Positions 40,717-50,014 of a stretch of DNA of 64,000 nucleotides are shown here, piece by piece. Origin of the DNA: RGIG2041 sp045652745. GTDB lineage: Bacteria > Bacillota > Clostridia > UBA1381 > UMGS1253. The first letter of the stretch is position 1. Each line of letters opens with the position of its first letter. The DNA lies in NCBI GenBank assembly GCA_045652745.1, contig JAZRUW010000029.1, forward strand, positions 3,011 through 67,010, given 5' to 3'. Made by a program: the position numbers and the translations under genes. Below the pieces are notes generated by a model. That model made no database searches, had not been told where the DNA came from, and saw nothing but the letters and a program-made list of their open reading frames with translations.

Positions 40717-41331
40717 CTATTGAGAAATATGTATCAGTAAAAATTCGGCATTTTCAGCAATCACTTGGGCCGTTTCGCCCGTAAATATGTTGCTGATGCC
40801 CGTAAGCGGCAGCGGCGCACCCTCCAATGGGTACTCCAATCCGCGCAAGGTAAACGTCCCCTTTGTCGTAAGCGGGATAATGGACAAAATATCGCCCTGC
40901 TTGCCATGCACCTGTCTGCCCGCCGTTTCATACCACACCTGTGTGTCGCCGTCTATAATTGTAGCGCGTGCACCGTTACGGTATGCGTAAGCAAGCAAAT
41001 TAAGATTGCCGAGTGCGTGGTCGAGTCTGCCGCCGAGCGCACCGAGCAACGTGATATCGGTGTAGCCGTGCTCTATGGCATACTGCACCGCAATCTCGCT
41101 GTCGGTGTAATCCTTGCGCACCGGAAACACGAGCACATTTTCTTTCTCGGGCAGTTTCTCTTTGTCAAACGAATCAAAATCACCGAGCACAACATCGGCG
41201 CGCAGTCCGAGTTTTTCTATATAGGCATAACCGCCGTCTGCACAGATTGTTGGTATACCTTTGTCTATACGCGACGCCGTCTGCGCCAAATCCGAAATCA
41301 CACCGCCGCATACGATATTACACTTGTTCAC
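40717..41331 (-). CDS. thiN: Thiamine pyrophosphokinase
   Basis: The 204-residue enzyme makes thiamine diphosphate from thiamine and ATP. The catalytic domain shows ICADGGYAYIEKLG, VVLGDFDSFD, the KDYTDSEIAVQYAIEHGY segment and GALGGRLDHALGNLNLL. The start is GTG 41331, overlapping the rpe stop in GTGA, so translation is coupled. It is the last gene of the operon, matching the Bacillus order rsgA-rpe-thiN. Confidence 0.92.
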   Translation of the reverse strand: MNKCNIVCGGVISDLAQTASRIDKGIPTICADGGYAYIEKLGLRADVVLGDFDSFDKEKLPEKENVLVFPVRKDYTDSEIAVQYAIEHGYTDITLLGALGGRLDHALGNLNLLAYAYRNGARATIIDGDTQVWYETAGRQVHGKQGDILSIIPLTTKGTFTLRGLEYPLEGAPLPLTGISNIFTGETAQVIAENAEFLLIHISQ

Positions 41332-41975
41332 GCGTTCGCCTTCTCTACAAACAATCTCGTTGTCGCCTCAATGTCCGGCTGACCAAATACCGCGCTGCCG
41401 GCCACAACGGTATTTGCACCGCTGGCAACCACGCGACCGATATTGTCTAAATTGATGCCGCCGTCCACGGAAATATCCATGCCTTCCGGTGCAACTGCAG
41501 CAAGTTTTTTAAGTTTTTCTTCTGCCATCGGCATATACTTTTGTCCGCCGAAGCCCGGCTCTACGCTCATAACAAGCACCATGTCCAGCTTGTCTAAGTA
41601 CGGAAATACATCTTCAATCGGTGTCGCCGGTTTTACGGATACGCCGGTCTTTACGCCGAGCGCCTTGATTTTGTCGAGGCATGCGTCCAAATCCTCGGTT
41701 GCTTCAATATGTACCGTAATGATGTCCGCGCCCGCCTTGGCAAAGTCTTCCACATAACGCTCCGGCGCGTTAATCATCAGATGCACATCAAAGACCACAT
41801 CTGTCACCGGACGCAGACTGGAAATCACGCACGGGCCGATGGAGATATTCGGCACGAATGCACCGTCCATCACGTCAATGTGCATATACTGCGCTCCGCC
41901 GCGTACTGCACAGAGCACATCCTCACCCAATTTTGAAAAATCTGCCGCCAGAATCGACGGTGCTAATTTTACCAT
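41328..41975 (-). CDS. rpe: Ribulose-phosphate 3-epimerase
   Basis: The 215-residue TIM-barrel enzyme interconverts ribulose 5-phosphate and xylulose 5-phosphate. LAPSILAADFSKLGED, HIDVMDGAFVPNISIGP, VHLMINAPERYV, VMSVEPGFGGQKYMP and VDGGINLDNIG hold the metal and catalytic residues. ATG 41975 has GAGGG six bases upstream; the ATG at 41981 has no spacing. Confidence 0.94.
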   Translation of the reverse strand: MVKLAPSILAADFSKLGEDVLCAVRGGAQYMHIDVMDGAFVPNISIGPCVISSLRPVTDVVFDVHLMINAPERYVEDFAKAGADIITVHIEATEDLDACLDKIKALGVKTGVSVKPATPIEDVFPYLDKLDMVLVMSVEPGFGGQKYMPMAEEKLKKLAAVAPEGMDISVDGGINLDNIGRVVASGANTVVAGSAVFGQPDIEATTRLFVEKANA

Positions 41976-42015
41976 GTTCATCCCTCTGTTTCTTATGTAT
42001 TATATATGTAATTGT

Positions 42016-42882
42016 TTATTTCTGCCAATCTTTGACCTGTTTACGTTCCTCATACAATGCGCAGTAGCTCCGATAGCGACTTTCGGAAATTTCACCGTCT
42101 GCAAGCGCTTGCTTTACGGCGCAGTCCGGCTCATGCACGTGCGCACAGCCGCGAAATCTGCAACCACCCAGATGCGGCACAAACTCGCGAAAATACATCG
42201 CCAAATCGTCTGCCGCAATTTCCGGCGCTTCAAAACTGGAAAAACCGGGCGTGTCAAACACAAACCCGCCGCCTGTCAGTTCCAAAAGTTCAACGTGACG
42301 CGTAGTATGTCTGCCACGCTTGATTTTTTCACTGATTGCGCCCGTTTCCATCTCACCCGCAATGCCGATGGCATTGAGCAGACTCGACTTACCTACGCCG
42401 GAATTTCCGGCAAGCGCACTCGTGCGCCCCTCAAGTTTTTCCCGAAGCGCATCAATCCCCTCGCCTTTTTCCACGCTGGTTAAAATCGTTTCATAACCCG
42501 CGCGCGCATACAAATCCACCACCGAGGTATCCTCGGTCAAATCAGATTTGTTAAAGCACAAAAGCGTATCAATCCCTGCCGCTTCGCCCAAAAGCAAAAA
42601 GCAATCCACCAAAAACAAATTCGGTGCAGGGTCGGTGAGCGCCACCGTTACCACCAAGCGGTCAATGTTGGCCACCGCCGGACGGATGAGCTGATTTTTA
42701 CGCGGATAGATTTCTTCAATGCTGCCCTTGCCGTTTTTTTCGGCTATACGCACACGGTCCCCCACAACGGGCGTTTGCCCCTCCTTACGGAAGATGCCGC
42801 GCGCCTTACATTCCACCGTGCGCCCCTCGGTGCGCACATAGTAAAATCCACCGATTCCTTTTACAATAACGCCGTCTGCCAT
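42016..42882 (-). CDS. rsgA: Ribosome small subunit GTPase
   Basis: The 288-residue circularly permuted GTPase assists late 30S maturation. An N-terminal OB fold is followed by CFNKSDL (G4) before the P-loop AGNSGVGKSSLLNAI near residue 170, then DTPGF, and a C-terminal zinc motif CRFRGCAHVHEPDC. The order G4-G1-G3 proves the permutation. It follows prkC by 15 bases. Confidence 0.94.
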   Translation of the reverse strand: MADGVIVKGIGGFYYVRTEGRTVECKARGIFRKEGQTPVVGDRVRIAEKNGKGSIEEIYPRKNQLIRPAVANIDRLVVTVALTDPAPNLFLVDCFLLLGEAAGIDTLLCFNKSDLTEDTSVVDLYARAGYETILTSVEKGEGIDALREKLEGRTSALAGNSGVGKSSLLNAIGIAGEMETGAISEKIKRGRHTTRHVELLELTGGGFVFDTPGFSSFEAPEIAADDLAMYFREFVPHLGGCRFRGCAHVHEPDCAVKQALADGEISESRYRSYCALYEERKQVKDWQK

Positions 42883-42897
42883 AAACAGATACTACTC

Positions 42898-44769
42898 CTA
42901 AAATTTAATTTTCTGGGTCCCCTTATATACGCCGTCGTGATAAATCTCGAGCGTCGCTTCGTTTTTACCGGTCACACGCAAATCAAATGTACCTTCCGAT
43001 TTGCTGTGCTTTGCATCGTGAATGGTCTGTCCGTTTGCCACAATTCGGATTTGTGTCATCTCTTGTCCTTGCGGCACGGGGATACTGATGGTTTTCACCT
43101 TCACTTCCTCTACCGGCTGCTGTGTCACCGGCGGCTTGGGCTCTTGTGCCTTACCCGTACTGATGACGATATTGACCTTCTCGCCCTTTTCCGCCTCGGT
43201 ACCGGCAATCGGACTTTGACGGATGACCGTACCCTTGTCTGCATCCGATTCTTCCTCGGTAATGCTGCCAAGCACAAACTCAGCTTCCTCTAACTTTGTT
43301 TTCGCAGCAGCTACGCTGCTTCCCTCTAAGTTCGGAATAACGCCTTCCTCTACGCGGTCGTTAACATAGATAATGATGGTGTCGCCTTTCTTGGCGCCGC
43401 TGTCCGCCGCTGGATTTTGACGTACAACCGTATCTTTCGGCACATCCGTGCTGTACTGCGAACGTTTCATTACCTTAAAACCGGCCGTTTCCAGTTCCTC
43501 TATGGCATCCTCTACCGGCATGTTGACAACACTCGGCACTTTCAGTTCGGCTTCACCGCCGCTGACACGCACCTTGATTTTATAACCTTTCTGCACGGTC
43601 TTTTCCGCCGCCGGATCCTGCTCAACAACGATGCCTTCTTCAAAGGCCGTATCGTATACGATTTCCTCGACTTCCATTTTCAGTTTATGCTGTTTTAAAA
43701 GTGCTTCCGCTTCTTCCTGTGTCATTTCCAGCACACTCGGTACCGTAACCTCACCGCGCGTACCGCCTGTGGATAAGAACACCAAAAGTATGCCGCCGAC
43801 CAGCAAAAGTGCGCAAAGCACCGAGCCGATGGCAATCCAGATATCACTCTTCTTTACTTTTCCCTTGCGCTTGCCGCCTCTGCGCACACCGTGCTCCTCT
43901 TTTGTTTGGTTTACCGCACCGTCCGGATGCACACCTTCCAAAATGAAGTTCAAATCACGAATCATTTCCGATGCCGAAGCGTAACGCGCCCGCTTTTCGC
44001 GGCTCATGGACTTGGCAATCACCAAGTCCAAATCTTTTGGCAACTTTTCCACAACCTGCGATACCGGCACAGCATCCTGCTGCATATGCATCATCGCCAC
44101 CGCTACCGGTGTCTGCGCATCAAACGGGACTTTGCCTGTCAGCATTTCATACAAAACCACGCCTGCGGAATAAATATCGGATTTTGCATCCGTAAAACCG
44201 CCGCGCGCCTGCTCCGGAGAACAGTAATGCACCGAACCGACCGCGCCTTCCGCCTCGCCGGCCACCGTAGTCGAGCCACCTGTCGCACGCGCAATACCGA
44301 AATCCGTCACCTTGAGCGTGCCGTCCGCGGTAATGAGCATGTTGTGCGGTTTAATATCCTGATGGATAATGTTATGTTTGTGCGCACATTCAAGTGCCGC
44401 ACAAATCTGCAGCTGGAAATTTACAGCCTTTTTCCAATCCAACGCGCCGTTTTTCTCAATATAAGATTTCAATGTGATACCCTCGATGTACTCGAGCACA
44501 ATATACGGCACTTCGCCTTCACTGCATACGTCATACACACCGACAATGTTGGGATGTGTAATCGCCGCAGCCGCCTGCGCCTCGGTCACGAAACGGCGCA
44601 TAAATGCCTCGTCACCCGTAAACTCGCCGCGCAGTACCTTGACAGCCACGTTACGGTTTAATACCTTGCAGCGCGCCTTATACACATGCGCCATACCGCC
44701 GCTGCCGAGTTCTTCCAATATCTCATAACGGTCATCCAAAACCGTTCCGATTTCTATATAATCTCGCAT
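42898..44769 (-). CDS. prkC: PASTA-domain Ser/Thr protein kinase (PrkC/Stk type)
   Basis: The 623-residue membrane kinase has a kinase domain (GSGGMAHVYKA, VAVKVLRGEF, catalytic IIHQDIKPHNM, VTDFGIA) in residues 1-270. A membrane helix (IWIAIGSVLCALLLVGGILLV) and three PASTA domains (start near VPSVLEMTQEEA, VPSVVNMPVEDA, IPNLEGSSVAAA) follow, then a short extracellular tail. PASTA domains sense muropeptides or lipid II. The usual HRD triad reads HQD, so the arginine next to the catalytic aspartate is replaced. The partner phosphatase gene lies just upstream. Confidence 0.93.
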   Translation of the reverse strand: MRDYIEIGTVLDDRYEILEELGSGGMAHVYKARCKVLNRNVAVKVLRGEFTGDEAFMRRFVTEAQAAAAITHPNIVGVYDVCSEGEVPYIVLEYIEGITLKSYIEKNGALDWKKAVNFQLQICAALECAHKHNIIHQDIKPHNMLITADGTLKVTDFGIARATGGSTTVAGEAEGAVGSVHYCSPEQARGGFTDAKSDIYSAGVVLYEMLTGKVPFDAQTPVAVAMMHMQQDAVPVSQVVEKLPKDLDLVIAKSMSREKRARYASASEMIRDLNFILEGVHPDGAVNQTKEEHGVRRGGKRKGKVKKSDIWIAIGSVLCALLLVGGILLVFLSTGGTRGEVTVPSVLEMTQEEAEALLKQHKLKMEVEEIVYDTAFEEGIVVEQDPAAEKTVQKGYKIKVRVSGGEAELKVPSVVNMPVEDAIEELETAGFKVMKRSQYSTDVPKDTVVRQNPAADSGAKKGDTIIIYVNDRVEEGVIPNLEGSSVAAAKTKLEEAEFVLGSITEEESDADKGTVIRQSPIAGTEAEKGEKVNIVISTGKAQEPKPPVTQQPVEEVKVKTISIPVPQGQEMTQIRIVANGQTIHDAKHSKSEGTFDLRVTGKNEATLEIYHDGVYKGTQKIKF

Positions 44770-44782
44770 AACCGTCCCCCCC

Positions 44783-45505
44783 CTATCTTATAAGTACAAC
44801 CGAAATGTTATCGCTGCCGCCTGCCGCATTGGCCGCCGCAATCAAATTGTCCACTGCCGCGCCCAAATCGCCGCTTTGCAAGATAATCTTACCGATGTTT
44901 TCTTCTTCCACCTCACCGGACAAGCCGTCCGAGCAAAGCAAAACCATCTGTCCCGAAAGTACACGTTCATAAAATTCGGGCACAATCGTTTCGCTCGTGC
45001 CGACCGCCTCCAAAATCACATGGCGATGCGGATGCGTTTTCGCTTCCTCCGGTGTAATCACACCGCTTGTGAGCAGGCGCTGTACCAAGGTCTGGTCCAC
45101 CGTAACCTGTTCAATCTTAGCATCTTTATAAAGATAAGCGCGGCTGTCACCGATGTGCGCAATGAGCAAAACATTTTCGCGAAGCACCGCCACCGTCAGC
45201 GTCGTACCCATGCCCTCTAAACTTTTATCCTGTGTTGCAAGTGCAAAAATCTCTGCATTGGCTTTGACATAGGCCGCGCGCAAAAGCTTGCGAAGCTCCG
45301 CCGTGTCTGTCTGCGCACCTAGCCCCTCCAAAAGGTAATCACGCACACAATCCATCGCCATGCGGCTTGCCGTCTGTCCGCCTTTATGACCGCCCATACC
45401 GTCTGCCACAATGCCGACCAAGAATCCGGCATGCACAAAAGTGCAAACGCTGTCCTGATTTTCTTCTCTGCGCTTGCCTACATCTTTTCTGGCTACAAAT
45501 TCCAT
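44783..45505 (-). CDS. prpC: PP2C-family phosphatase (PrpC/Stp type)
   Basis: The 240-residue metal-dependent phosphatase has the PP2C motifs RREENQDSV, IVADGMGGHKGG, AHIGDSRAYLY, LLCSDGLSGEV and GGSDNISVVLI, with all metal-binding aspartates. It reverses phosphorylation by the neighbouring PASTA kinase. ATG 45505 is preferred over the GTG at 45514, with AGGTGAGG as ribosome site. Confidence 0.93.
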   Translation of the reverse strand: MEFVARKDVGKRREENQDSVCTFVHAGFLVGIVADGMGGHKGGQTASRMAMDCVRDYLLEGLGAQTDTAELRKLLRAAYVKANAEIFALATQDKSLEGMGTTLTVAVLRENVLLIAHIGDSRAYLYKDAKIEQVTVDQTLVQRLLTSGVITPEEAKTHPHRHVILEAVGTSETIVPEFYERVLSGQMVLLCSDGLSGEVEEENIGKIILQSGDLGAAVDNLIAAANAAGGSDNISVVLIR

Positions 45506-45527
45506 CGCCCTCACCTCACCTTGTCCA

Positions 45528-46559
45528 TCATTTTTCCTCCAGCGTTTTCTGCCTAAGCTGGCCGCAGGACGCGCTGATATCGCTGCCGAGTTCGCGGCGC
45601 ACCGTTGCGGTGATGCCGCGTTTGGCTAAAATTTCTATAAACTTCTCTATGTTTTCCTTTTTGCTTTTTCTGTAATCGCGTTCCTTGACATTGTTTACGG
45701 GAATCAGATTCACATGACAAAGCATCCCGTTTAATTTCTCCGCCAATTCGCGCGCATTTTCCGGGCTGTCGTTTACACCATCGCACATTGCATATTCAAA
45801 CGAAATGCGTCTGCCCGTCACGCGCTGATAACTCCGGCATGCTGCCAAAAGCTCGGCCACATTGTGTGCACGATTGACCGGCATCATCTTTGTGCGGATT
45901 GCATCGTTGGGCGCGTGCAGCGAAATCGAAAGCGTGATGGGCAAATTCAGTTCAGCCAGTTTGCCAATCCCCTCCACCAGACCGCAGGTCGACAGCGAAA
46001 TATGCCGATACCCAATACCGATACCTCGCGCATCGTTTACCAAAATAAGAAAACGGCGCACATTTTCGAAATTATCAAGCGGCTCACCAATACCCATCAT
46101 CACGATGTTGGAAATGCGCTTATTCAAATCCGCCTGCGCGGCCAAAATCTGTCCTAAGATTTCGCCGGCCAGCAAATCGCGTTTCTTACCGCCCAGGGTC
46201 GATGCACAAAACGTACATCCCATACGGCAACCCACCTGCGAAGAAACGCAGATGGTCGTACCGTGATGGTATTCCATGACAACCGTTTCAATACACTCAT
46301 CGTCATCTAAACGCATCAGATATTTCACCGTGCCGTCTTTTTGCGAAACGTATTTTTCCATAATCTCCACGCGGCTTAGGTAACTGATGCGCGAAAGCGT
46401 TTCGCGAAAGGCTTTCGAAAGATTTGTCATTTCCTCAATGGAGGAAACACCCTTTTCATGCACCCACGAAAACACCTGCGCGGCGCGAAATTTCTTCTCA
46501 CCCGACTCTACAACGAGCGCCTCTAATTCTTCATATGTAAGACTTCTTAAATCTACCAT
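45528..46559 (-). CDS. rlmN: Dual rRNA/tRNA C2-adenine methyltransferase
   Basis: The 343-residue radical-SAM enzyme methylates A2503 of 23S rRNA and A37 of some tRNAs. The CxxxCxxC triad is VGCRMGCTFCAS near residue 112; GEPLDNF, SLHAPND and the C-terminal DISASCGQLR with its catalytic cysteine are present. The ribosome site before ATG 46559 is weak, suggesting modest translation. Confidence 0.94.
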   Translation of the reverse strand: MVDLRSLTYEELEALVVESGEKKFRAAQVFSWVHEKGVSSIEEMTNLSKAFRETLSRISYLSRVEIMEKYVSQKDGTVKYLMRLDDDECIETVVMEYHHGTTICVSSQVGCRMGCTFCASTLGGKKRDLLAGEILGQILAAQADLNKRISNIVMMGIGEPLDNFENVRRFLILVNDARGIGIGYRHISLSTCGLVEGIGKLAELNLPITLSISLHAPNDAIRTKMMPVNRAHNVAELLAACRSYQRVTGRRISFEYAMCDGVNDSPENARELAEKLNGMLCHVNLIPVNNVKERDYRKSKKENIEKFIEILAKRGITATVRRELGSDISASCGQLRQKTLEEK

Positions 46560-46566
46560 AATCTTT

Positions 46567-47907
46567 CTACTTTCTTTTCATTTTGCAAACGAAAAACCCG
46601 TCCATCTCGTCCGTATCGGGGAAAAAGTGTACGTAACCCTCTTTCGCCGTCGGCTTTTGCACTCCGCACGGAAGCGCATCCGTCATATCGACAGCTTCAA
46701 AGTCAGCATGCTTTTCCAAAAACGTACGCACTACCGATAAATTTTCCTTTTCACCGATGGTGCATGTGCTGTACACCAGCGTGCCACCCGGCTTGACATA
46801 GCTTTGCGCCGCATCTAAGATTTTGAGCTGCAGCGCCGCCAGTTCGTCTTCTTTTTCTTTGCTCCAACTGTATTTGATGTCAGGCTTTTTTCCGATAATG
46901 CCGAGTCCCGAGCACGGCGCATCCACCAAAACCGCATCCGCCGATTGGGACAGTTCACTTTTGCATACGGACGCATCTGCCTGTGTGGCTGTGATGCTTT
47001 TGATGCCCATACGCGCCGCCGTCTGCAAAATCAAATCTATCTTATGTTCATGTATATCAAAGGATTTTAAATTCAAATCATCCTGTGCGCGCTGTGCAAT
47101 GTATATGCTCTTACCGCCGGGCGCGGCACACAAATCAAGCACCGTATCTCCGCGTTTTGCATCCAATGCGCGAACTGCGCACATGGAGCCTGCACCTTGC
47201 GCCGTAATTTCTCCGTTTTTATAAGCCTCGAGCGCCGTAATGTCCGTACCCGAAAGCACCAACGCATCCTCATAGGCGCCGTCCGTCACCGCTATACCCG
47301 CCTGCGTAAGCGCTTCACGGACTGCAGCCACACTCGTTTTTAAGGTGTTGACGCGCACATGCATCTTCGGCGGTTCACAAAACGCCGCCAAAAGCGCCTC
47401 CGTTCTTTTTATGCCGTACAGAACGACAAAATGCTCGACAAGCTCCTCGGGAAACGAATACAAAATGCTCATCCGCTCCGTCGCATCCTTCGGAAGCGTA
47501 AGTTTTTCTTTTTCACGCACCACCGAGCGCAAAACACCATTGATAAACCCTTTGGAACGGTACGCAAGTTTACCTGCCAGGCGCACACATTCATCGACTG
47601 CCGCACTGTCGGGCACGCGGTCGAGCTTTAAAATCTGAAACACACCGATGCGCAGTAAAACCAGTACGGGCGCAGAAAGTTTTTTTAGTTTCACGCTTGA
47701 AAATTTTGCAATAACATAATCCAAATACAAACGATATTTCACGCAACCGTACGCAATTGCGGACGCGAGCGCCTTGTCGGCAGGTGACATCTGCATGCTG
47801 CCCAACACCTCGGCAATCGCCAAATTCACATACGCACCGTCCGTCTGCGCCGCGTGCAATACCTTATAGGCGGCAAAGCGTGCATCCGATACTCTTCTTT
47901 CTTCCAT
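46567..47907 (-). CDS. rsmB: 16S rRNA m5C967 methyltransferase
   Basis: The 446-residue protein joins an N-terminal NusB-like RNA-binding domain (ARFAAYKVLHAAQTDGAYVN) to a SAM-dependent methyltransferase. LDLCAAPGGKSIYIAQ is motif I, VDAPCSGLGIIGKKPDI holds motif IV and YSTCTIGEKEN the catalytic cysteine. Its start overlaps the stop of the upstream metallopeptidase gene by one base (TGATG). Confidence 0.93.
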   Translation of the reverse strand: MEERRVSDARFAAYKVLHAAQTDGAYVNLAIAEVLGSMQMSPADKALASAIAYGCVKYRLYLDYVIAKFSSVKLKKLSAPVLVLLRIGVFQILKLDRVPDSAAVDECVRLAGKLAYRSKGFINGVLRSVVREKEKLTLPKDATERMSILYSFPEELVEHFVVLYGIKRTEALLAAFCEPPKMHVRVNTLKTSVAAVREALTQAGIAVTDGAYEDALVLSGTDITALEAYKNGEITAQGAGSMCAVRALDAKRGDTVLDLCAAPGGKSIYIAQRAQDDLNLKSFDIHEHKIDLILQTAARMGIKSITATQADASVCKSELSQSADAVLVDAPCSGLGIIGKKPDIKYSWSKEKEDELAALQLKILDAAQSYVKPGGTLVYSTCTIGEKENLSVVRTFLEKHADFEAVDMTDALPCGVQKPTAKEGYVHFFPDTDEMDGFFVCKMKRK

Positions 47908-48599
47908 CAGTCACGTCTCCTGCCGGAAATGGCCAAAAGGCGAAGTAGCGTTCCGATGGCCGCCAATGTGGATGCCACATAGGTCATCGCCGCCGCGGAA
48001 AGCACCTTTTTTGCCGCTTGATTTTCTTCTGCGGATAAAATGCCGTATTCGTCCATCGTTTTGATTGCGCGGCGCGAAGCGTTAAACTCCACCGGCAAGG
48101 TCACAAGCGAAAACGCTACCACGGCCACATACAACCAAATTGCAAAATCCGCAAGCCCCGCAAAACCGAGCACCAAACCCAAAATCAGAAGCGGCATCGC
48201 CAACTGCGAGCCTAGGTTTGCCACCGGCAAAATTGCCGTACGAATTTTAATCGGCAGATAACTATCGCGGTACTGCTGGGCATGCCCTGCCTCGTGCGCT
48301 GCAACACCGATGGCCGCCACGGATGTAGAATTATACACCGTATCCGACAAGCGAATGACATTCGCCTTCGGGTCATAGTGGTCGGTCAGGTTGCCTTGAA
48401 CATGCTCAATGCCGATATGGCGAAGCCCTGCGTTGTCCAAAATCATACGCGTAACCTGCGCCGCCGTCATCTGCCGCGCCGAGAACACCTTTGAATAGCG
48501 CGCAAAGGTCGAATTGACCTTCGAGCTTGCCCAAATCGAAATAATGAGCGGAATCAAAACATAAATGTACGAACTGTAATACCCGTCAAAAAACATCAT
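47907..48599 (-). CDS. YugP-type membrane zinc metallopeptidase
   Basis: The 230-residue protein has an N-terminal helix, the zinc motif AAHEAGHAQQY near residue 98, and three more membrane helices, the layout of the YugP (peptidase M-like DUF1212-neighbour) family. NASRRAIKTMDEYGIL is also typical. Physiological substrates are unknown. AGGAG precedes the ATG, one base beyond the fmt stop. Confidence 0.85.
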   Translation of the reverse strand: MMFFDGYYSSYIYVLIPLIISIWASSKVNSTFARYSKVFSARQMTAAQVTRMILDNAGLRHIGIEHVQGNLTDHYDPKANVIRLSDTVYNSTSVAAIGVAAHEAGHAQQYRDSYLPIKIRTAILPVANLGSQLAMPLLILGLVLGFAGLADFAIWLYVAVVAFSLVTLPVEFNASRRAIKTMDEYGILSAEENQAAKKVLSAAAMTYVASTLAAIGTLLRLLAISGRRRD

Positions 48600-48600
48600 T

Positions 48601-49536
48601 TCATTCTCCTAAGATAACATTTTCCTCGATGGTGTTGCCTAAAAGATATGCCTTGGCCTCCATCATCTTTTTGCCCTCAAACTGCACGGTCTGTACCAAA
48701 ACAGCGCCTTCACCGGTGCGTACACACAAGCCGTCGGTACGGTTGGCATACAAAACCTGCCCCGGCACGCCGCGTGTTTCCTTTAAAAGCACCTGCACAC
48801 TTCCGATTTTCACGCGTGCGCCCTTATAGTATGTGTAAGCAAGCGGCCAGGAATTCATGCCGCGCACCAGATTTTTAATTTCCTTTGCCGATGCATTCCA
48901 GTCAATTTCCGCCTGCGCTTTGTCCAGCATTGCGGCATAAGTTGCAAGCGCTTCATCTTGTTTTTCGCGCTTCGCCGTGCCGTTTTCAATCTGTTCCACG
49001 GTTTCCAACAGCGCCTCCGCGCCCAAAACCGCCAAGCGGTCAAAAAGCGCTTCCGATGTTTCATCTTCGCCGATTTCGGTTTCCTTTTTCAAAATCATAT
49101 CGCCCGTATCGAGGCCGACATCCATATACATCGTAGTTACGCCCGTCACCTTTTCGCCGTTTAATACCGCACGTTGAATCGGCGCTGCACCGCGATAGCG
49201 CGGCAAAAGAGAACCATGTACGTTGATGCAACCATATTCCGGAAACTCCAGAATATAGGACGGCAAAATCTTGCCGTAGGCCACAACGACAATCAAATCC
49301 GGCTTTTCTGCCTCCAACACCGGTAAAAATGCATTGTCTTTAAGCGTTTCCGGCTGATGCACCAAAAGTCCCAGTTCATCCGCCGCCGCATGTACCGGTG
49401 TCGGCATCAACTTATGTCCTCTGTTTTTCGGCTTATCCGGCTGGCTGACAACCGAAACTACCTCGTGCTCACTTTCCGCAAGTGCGCGAAGACATACCAC
49501 CGCATAGTCGCTTGTTCCCATAAAAAGAATTTTCAT
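48601..49536 (-). CDS. fmt: Methionyl-tRNA formyltransferase
   Basis: The 311-residue enzyme formylates initiator Met-tRNA. The N-terminal formyl-transferase domain shows ILFMGTSDYAVVCLRAL, the active-site NVHGSLLPRYRGAAPIQ near residue 107 with Asn and His, and GVTTMYMDVGLDTGDM with the catalytic aspartate; a C-terminal OB domain follows. It lies eight bases after def, the usual pairing of formylation and deformylation. Confidence 0.95.
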   Translation of the reverse strand: MKILFMGTSDYAVVCLRALAESEHEVVSVVSQPDKPKNRGHKLMPTPVHAAADELGLLVHQPETLKDNAFLPVLEAEKPDLIVVVAYGKILPSYILEFPEYGCINVHGSLLPRYRGAAPIQRAVLNGEKVTGVTTMYMDVGLDTGDMILKKETEIGEDETSEALFDRLAVLGAEALLETVEQIENGTAKREKQDEALATYAAMLDKAQAEIDWNASAKEIKNLVRGMNSWPLAYTYYKGARVKIGSVQVLLKETRGVPGQVLYANRTDGLCVRTGEGAVLVQTVQFEGKKMMEAKAYLLGNTIEENVILGE

Positions 49537-49544
49537 ATACTCAC

Positions 49545-50003
49545 CTAGTCGTTAATATATTCCGTTACCTTGTCAATAAACAAACCGCCGTCGAGATGCT
49601 CAATTTCATGGCAGAATGCCTGCGCCAGAAGGCCTGTCGCCTCCACCTCAAAGGTTTCGCCGTGTCTGTCCTGTGCGCGCACAATCACCTTCTCCGGACG
49701 CTTTACATAGCCACTCACGCCCGGCACGCTCAAACACCCTTCCGCTACCTCGCGTTCCCCTTTTTTATATACGAGTTTCGGATTTACAAGTTCATAGCGC
49801 TCGCCTTCTTCACGCGTATCCACCACAACGGCGCGCTTTAAAATGCCGACCTGCACCGCCGCAAGACCGACACCGTTTGCATCGTACATCGTATCAAACA
49901 TATCATCTAAAAGTTGGCCGAGGCGGTTATCAAACACCGTCACCTCGCGACTTGTCTTACGCAGCACCTCATCGGGCTCTTTTCTTACCAATCGAATCGC
50001 CAT
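49545..50003 (-). CDS. def: Peptide deformylase
   Basis: The 152-residue metalloenzyme removes the N-formyl group of new proteins. All three motifs are present: NGVGLAAVQVG, EGCLSVPG with the metal-binding cysteine, and FCHEIEHLDG with the HExxH site. The length fits the shorter, Gram-negative-like type I common in Clostridia. Confidence 0.95.
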   Translation of the reverse strand: MAIRLVRKEPDEVLRKTSREVTVFDNRLGQLLDDMFDTMYDANGVGLAAVQVGILKRAVVVDTREEGERYELVNPKLVYKKGEREVAEGCLSVPGVSGYVKRPEKVIVRAQDRHGETFEVEATGLLAQAFCHEIEHLDGGLFIDKVTEYIND

Positions 50004-50014
50004 AATTCTTCTCC

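Noticed and set aside
40540..40720. Possible RNA gene between mraZ and thiN
   Set aside because: Apart from the thiN terminator and the MraZ box the gap is AT-rich and shows no stable fold or tRNA-like arms.
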